Positions 5,809 through 8,012 of a DNA stretch of 8,012 nucleotides are shown here, one piece after another (the first letter of the stretch is position 1; every line of letters begins with the position of its first letter). The stretch covers positions 1-8,012 of the forward strand of contig JBGSQB010000084.1 of assembly GCA_041738285.1 (NCBI GenBank). The letters are read 5' to 3'. The notes beneath the pieces are model-generated. The model did not search any database, was not told where the DNA came from, and worked only from the letters and a program-made list of their open reading frames with translations. This DNA is from SZUA-521 sp041738285. Its GTDB lineage: Bacteria; Pseudomonadota; Gammaproteobacteria; Pseudomonadales; Azotimanducaceae. The position numbers and the translations under genes are program-made.

Positions 5809-7174
5809 ACTTGAAATAGTCCTTCACGTAGTCGACGAGCGCGGTTGCACCGATGCGCTGCTGCTTCATGGTATCGCGGTCGCGCACCGTCACGGTGTCG
5901 TCCTTTTCGATGGTGTCGAAGTCGACGGTCACGCACAGCGGCGTGCCCACCTCGTCGTGACGTCGGTAGCCTTTGCCGATGTTGCCCGTGTCCTCGAACA
6001 GCATGCGGCCGATGCCGAGCGCCTGCAGCGACTGCTTGATCGCCTTCGCTTTTGCCATGATCCCATCGTGATTTCGCTTGAGCGGAAGCACGGCAACCTT
6101 GATGGGCGCGAGGTGCGGCTTGAAACCGAGCACGATGCGTTCGCTGCCGTTTTCCAGTTTCTCGACGCGGTAGCTCTCATTCAGCACCGCCAGCACACCG
6201 CGGTCGACACCGGCCGATGGCTCGATCACGTATGGCACCGTCCATGCCTTGGTGTCCGGGTCCATCATTGCGAGCCTGGCATTGGAGTCGGTGTTCTTCG
6301 TCACTTTCGCGGTCAGGTTGTAATCGGCCTGGTTCTTCGTATGCGAGCCGAGGTCGAAGTCGGTGCGATTGGCGATGCCTTCCAGTTCCTCGAGGCCGTG
6401 CGGAAAGCGATACATGACATCGAAGGTGGCCTTGGAATAGTGCGCCAGTTCATCGTCCGGCACGCGATACAGCTGCAGGTTGTTGGGGTCGACACCTTGC
6501 TGCGCCCACCAGTCGAGACGTGTCTCCACCCAGCGCTGGTGCCAGCTCTCGTCGGTGCCGGGTTCGACGAAGAATTCGAGTTCCATCTGCTCGAACTCGC
6601 GCACACGGAAGATGAAGTTGCGTGGGGTGATTTCGTTGCGGAAGGCCTTGCCGATCTGCGCAATACCGAACGGCAGCTTGCGTGAGGTCGAGTCGAGCAC
6701 GTGGCGGAAGTTGGTGAAGATCGCTTGCGCGGTTTCCGGCCGCAGATACGCATAGGAAGTGCCATCGTCGACCGGGCCGACGGTGGTCTTGAACATGAGG
6801 TTGAAGGGTCGCGGTTCCGTCAGATCGGCGGAGCCGCACTTCGGGCATTTGCCCGTGGTCATGTGGTCCGCGCGCCAGCGTGATTTGCAGGCGCGGCAGT
6901 CGACCATTGGATCGGTGAACGTGGCTTCATGACCGGAGTAGTGGAGCACGCGGTTGTGCGTGAGGATGGCTGCGTCGAGGCCTTCGACGTCGTCGCGTTC
7001 GTACACCATGGCTCGCCACCAGGCGGCTTTGAGGTTGTTTTTCAACTCGACGCCCAGTGGGCCGTAGTCGTAAAGACCTTGTAATCCGCCGTAGATCTCG
7101 CTGCTCTGGAATATGAATCCCCTGCGTTTACACAGTGAAACGAGCTCTTCCATCGATTGTGCGGGCACGATCAA
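5807..7174 (-). CDS. glyQS: Glycine--tRNA ligase, single-chain homodimeric type
   Basis: This class II aminoacyl-tRNA synthetase activates glycine with ATP and loads it on tRNA-Gly in the cytoplasm. The 455 residues are full length for the alpha-2 type. LCKRRGFIFQSSEIYGG (14-30) and YDYGPLGVELKNNL (35-48) are characteristic N-terminal segments. Cys93, Cys96, Cys110 and Cys113 form a zinc-ribbon-like CxxC...CxxC. RPETAQ lies at 145-150, and motif 2, FRNEITPRNFIFRVREFEQ, at 178-196. Motif 3 contains GVDR at 322-325. A C-terminal anticodon-binding domain spans about 355-455. Most gammaproteobacteria instead have the alpha2-beta2 GlyQ plus GlyS enzyme, so this form is notable. The start is uncertain. 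The TTG at 7174 has AGG close by and lies about 20 bases from the predicted transcript start. GTG at 7168 and ATG at 7153 are in frame, and the ATG would give a plausible protein beginning MEELVSLC. It is first in a unit with gcvR. Confidence 0.97.
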   Translation of the reverse strand: MIVPAQSMEELVSLCKRRGFIFQSSEIYGGLQGLYDYGPLGVELKNNLKAAWWRAMVYERDDVEGLDAAILTHNRVLHYSGHEATFTDPMVDCRACKSRWRADHMTTGKCPKCGSADLTEPRPFNLMFKTTVGPVDDGTSYAYLRPETAQAIFTNFRHVLDSTSRKLPFGIAQIGKAFRNEITPRNFIFRVREFEQMELEFFVEPGTDESWHQRWVETRLDWWAQQGVDPNNLQLYRVPDDELAHYSKATFDVMYRFPHGLEELEGIANRTDFDLGSHTKNQADYNLTAKVTKNTDSNARLAMMDPDTKAWTVPYVIEPSAGVDRGVLAVLNESYRVEKLENGSERIVLGFKPHLAPIKVAVLPLKRNHDGIMAKAKAIKQSLQALGIGRMLFEDTGNIGKGYRRHDEVGTPLCVTVDFDTIEKDDTVTVRDRDTMKQQRIGATALVDYVKDYFK

Positions 7175-7200
7175 AAAACCTGATTTCCGACGAACGGCGC

Positions 7201-7206
7201 ACTATA
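7201..7206 (-). promoter_or_regulatory. Probable -10 box for the glyQS-gcvR unit
   Basis: On the minus strand TATAGT matches five of six -10 consensus bases and would start a transcript with a leader of roughly 20 bases before the TTG start of glyQS. A recognisable -35 is lacking: the region 17 bases upstream is GC-rich. The assignment rests on the -10 sequence and its position. Confidence 0.4.
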
Positions 7207-7230
7207 CCGGATGAGCCGGGAAAGCGCGCC

Positions 7231-7259
7231 GTTACTGCGTTACAACGGGGTTACACCCC
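7231..7259. promoter_or_regulatory. GTTAC repeats and inverted repeat in the divergent promoter region
   Basis: GTTAC occurs at 7231-7235, 7239-7243 and 7250-7254. The last copy overlaps an inverted repeat, GGGGT (7247-7251) facing ACCCC (7255-7259) around TAC. The block sits 25-58 bases upstream of the glyQS -10 candidate and about 70-100 bases before the DUF6316-like start, a normal place for an operator. No regulator is known to match it. Confidence 0.3.
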
Positions 7260-7314
7260 CTACAAGGAGGTGCCACGCGCGGCTCAACGTTCTGGTCAAA
7301 TGGCGGCGTCATCT

Positions 7315-7320
7315 AGAGGA
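7315..7320 (+). promoter_or_regulatory. Ribosome binding site for the DUF6316-like gene
   Basis: AGAGGA lies eight bases before the GTG at 7329 and supports that start over the in-frame ATG at 7387. The latter would remove the residues before the conserved NGQWYF segment and has no comparable site. Confidence 0.6.
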
Positions 7321-7328
7321 ACTGTCCA

Positions 7329-7676
7329 GTGCGCCAAGACGACCGGCAACAGAAAACCTACTTCCGCTCCGAGCGATTGGTCTCCATGAACGGTCAGTGG
7401 TACTTCTGCACCCGTGAGGGTGAGCAGGGTCCGTTCCGATCCAAGAGTGCGGCGGAGGCAGGTCTGCGACGCTTCATCAACGAGAAGGTCGAGCTCGGCA
7501 ATTTCGAACGCTCGCGACATACCCATCCGGCGCCACCGGTGCGTCGCGAAGGCAAGGCGCCGATGGCACTCGAACTCGTGCCGATCGAAACCGAGACGCC
7601 CGCGATTGAGCCGCCGGCTGTCGAGCTGCTGTCGCTGCCGAAGCGCCCGATGCAGACGCGCAGTCTGGTCTTCTAA
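7329..7676 (+). CDS. Small DUF6316-like protein of unknown function
   Basis: The protein has 115 residues and no signal peptide or membrane segment, so it is probably cytoplasmic. The N-terminal half resembles the small DUF6316 family known from Pseudomonas and relatives. It reads RSERLVSMNGQWYFCTREGEQGPF (residues 13-36, quoted by position), followed by a short helix SAAEAGLRRFINEK at 40-53. The W/YF and TREG...GPF pattern recalls GYF-like or DUF4339-like small beta folds that bind partners, but that is only a likeness. Residues 62-115 are rich in Pro, Glu and Arg and look disordered, ending in a basic PKRPMQTRSLVF tail; this makes it longer than a bare domain. It starts at a GTG with a good ribosome site. 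It is divergent from glyQS and is followed by a perfect palindrome. Gene reality is likely; the family name is from memory of the motif. Confidence 0.7.
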   Translation: MRQDDRQQKTYFRSERLVSMNGQWYFCTREGEQGPFRSKSAAEAGLRRFINEKVELGNFERSRHTHPAPPVRREGKAPMALELVPIETETPAIEPPAVELLSLPKRPMQTRSLVF

Positions 7677-7677
7677 A

Positions 7678-7697
7678 CGGCGCGCCATGGCGCGCCG
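7678..7697. terminator. Perfect 20-base palindrome, possible transcription terminator
   Basis: CGGCGCGCCATGGCGCGCCG reads identically on both strands and begins one base after the TAA of the DUF6316-like gene. Folded, it gives a GC-only stem with a CATG loop. The following bases, ACCCCTTTACC, contain only a short T-run, so it is at best a weak intrinsic terminator. It could instead be a protein-binding site or mRNA 3'-end stabiliser. Confidence 0.45.
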
Positions 7698-7737
7698 ACC
7701 CCTTTACCGTACTTGCCCGTATCGCTAACGTGGATGC

Positions 7738-8012
7738 ATGAAAGCGAGATCCGCGCTGATCGTGTTCGTCCTCGTATCCGTCGCCGCCGGTGCGGAAACG
7801 ACCACGGTGTATCGTCACGTCGGTGCCGACGGCGTCGTGAGTTTCAGTGATGAGGCCCTGCCGGGCGCAACGCCGGTAGCGGTCGAAACCGCGGTCCCCC
7901 ATCCCGAGGACATCGAGCGTGCAGGTGATCTGCACGCGCAGCAGCTCGAAATGAGCAGCGTGCTCGAAGCTGACCGGCTCGCCGACGAGGCGGCTGCGGC
8001 ACAGCGGCGCGA
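7738..8012 (+). CDS. Secreted DUF4124 protein, 3' end cut by window edge
   Basis: Ninety-one codons are visible and the frame is still open at the edge. Residues 1-19 form a signal peptide: a Lys/Arg start, a hydrophobic core LIVFVLVSV and an A-G-A cleavage site before Glu20. The mature start TTTVYRHVGADGVVSFSDEALPGA (22-45, by position) fits the DUF4124 pattern of YxxxDxxGxxxFSDxPxxGA, typical of small periplasmic proteins in gamma- and betaproteobacteria. From about residue 61 the sequence becomes Glu/Ala/Leu-rich and probably forms a coiled coil (HAQQLEMSSVLEADRLADEA). The function of the family is not known. The ATG at 7738 gives a correct signal peptide; only a weak GTGGA stands before it. 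It lies 61 bases after the DUF6316-like gene, separated by the palindrome, so it may have its own promoter, which I could not identify. Confidence 0.82.
   Translation, partial: MKARSALIVFVLVSVAAGAETTTVYRHVGADGVVSFSDEALPGATPVAVETAVPHPEDIERAGDLHAQQLEMSSVLEADRLADEAAAAQRR

Noticed and set aside
5799..5936. Upstream extension of the GcvR-like protein to 5936
   Set aside because: The extra 46 residues overlap the synthetase C-terminus and are not ACT-like. A clear ribosome site precedes the ATG at 5798.
5957..6685. Open frame of 242 codons on the plus strand inside glyQS
   Set aside because: It is the mirror of a highly conserved synthetase, shows no domain, and has no promoter or ribosome site.
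7300..7389. Possible 29-residue peptide from ATG 7300
   Set aside because: It overlaps the DUF6316-like gene in another frame, is 27 bases away from the orphan Shine-Dalgarno, and has no recognisable sequence.

Overview
The window is GC-rich and gene-dense. It reads as a chromosome segment of a gammaproteobacterium. The main reasons are a YiaD-type lipoprotein, a two-ACT-domain GcvR-like protein, a DUF4124 periplasmic protein and a Pseudomonas-style REP motif. The genus cannot be named from this sequence. A single-chain glycyl-tRNA synthetase, instead of the GlyQ/GlyS two-subunit enzyme usual in this class, argues against a typical enteric or pseudomonad.

Left part (1-4395) looks like the end of a cell-surface polysaccharide locus. 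It holds the 3' portion of a GT-B (family 4-like) glycosyltransferase. About 100 bases later comes a very long bi-domain oxidoreductase, an alcohol-dehydrogenase-like MDR half fused to a Gfo/Idh/MocA half, with an extra segment of roughly 150 residues inside the MDR half. Convergent to it is an adenylylsulfate (APS) kinase, CysC, without CysN/CysD in the window. Its product PAPS is the sulfate donor both for sulfate assimilation and for sulfotransferases, so a sulfated polysaccharide is a possible but unproven reading.

Middle and right part (4396-7676) is core-like. A YiaD-type OmpA lipoprotein is transcribed rightward. It is convergent to a leftward two-gene unit in which glycyl-tRNA synthetase (glyQS) comes first and gcvR second, 8 bases apart. 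A REP-like hairpin sits almost midway between the convergent lipoprotein and gcvR stop codons. The glyQS promoter region is shared with a divergently transcribed small DUF6316-like protein. This 154-base intergenic region has a good -10 box for glyQS, three GTTAC repeats, a GGGGT/ACCCC inverted repeat and an unused perfect Shine-Dalgarno sequence.

Right edge (7677-8012): a perfect 20-base palindrome follows the DUF6316-like gene. Then comes the start of a secreted DUF4124 protein that runs off the window.

No tRNA, rRNA, CRISPR array, insertion sequence or phage gene was seen. No stretch longer than 300 bases lacks a gene. The most unusual item is the extra domain inside the bi-domain oxidoreductase.
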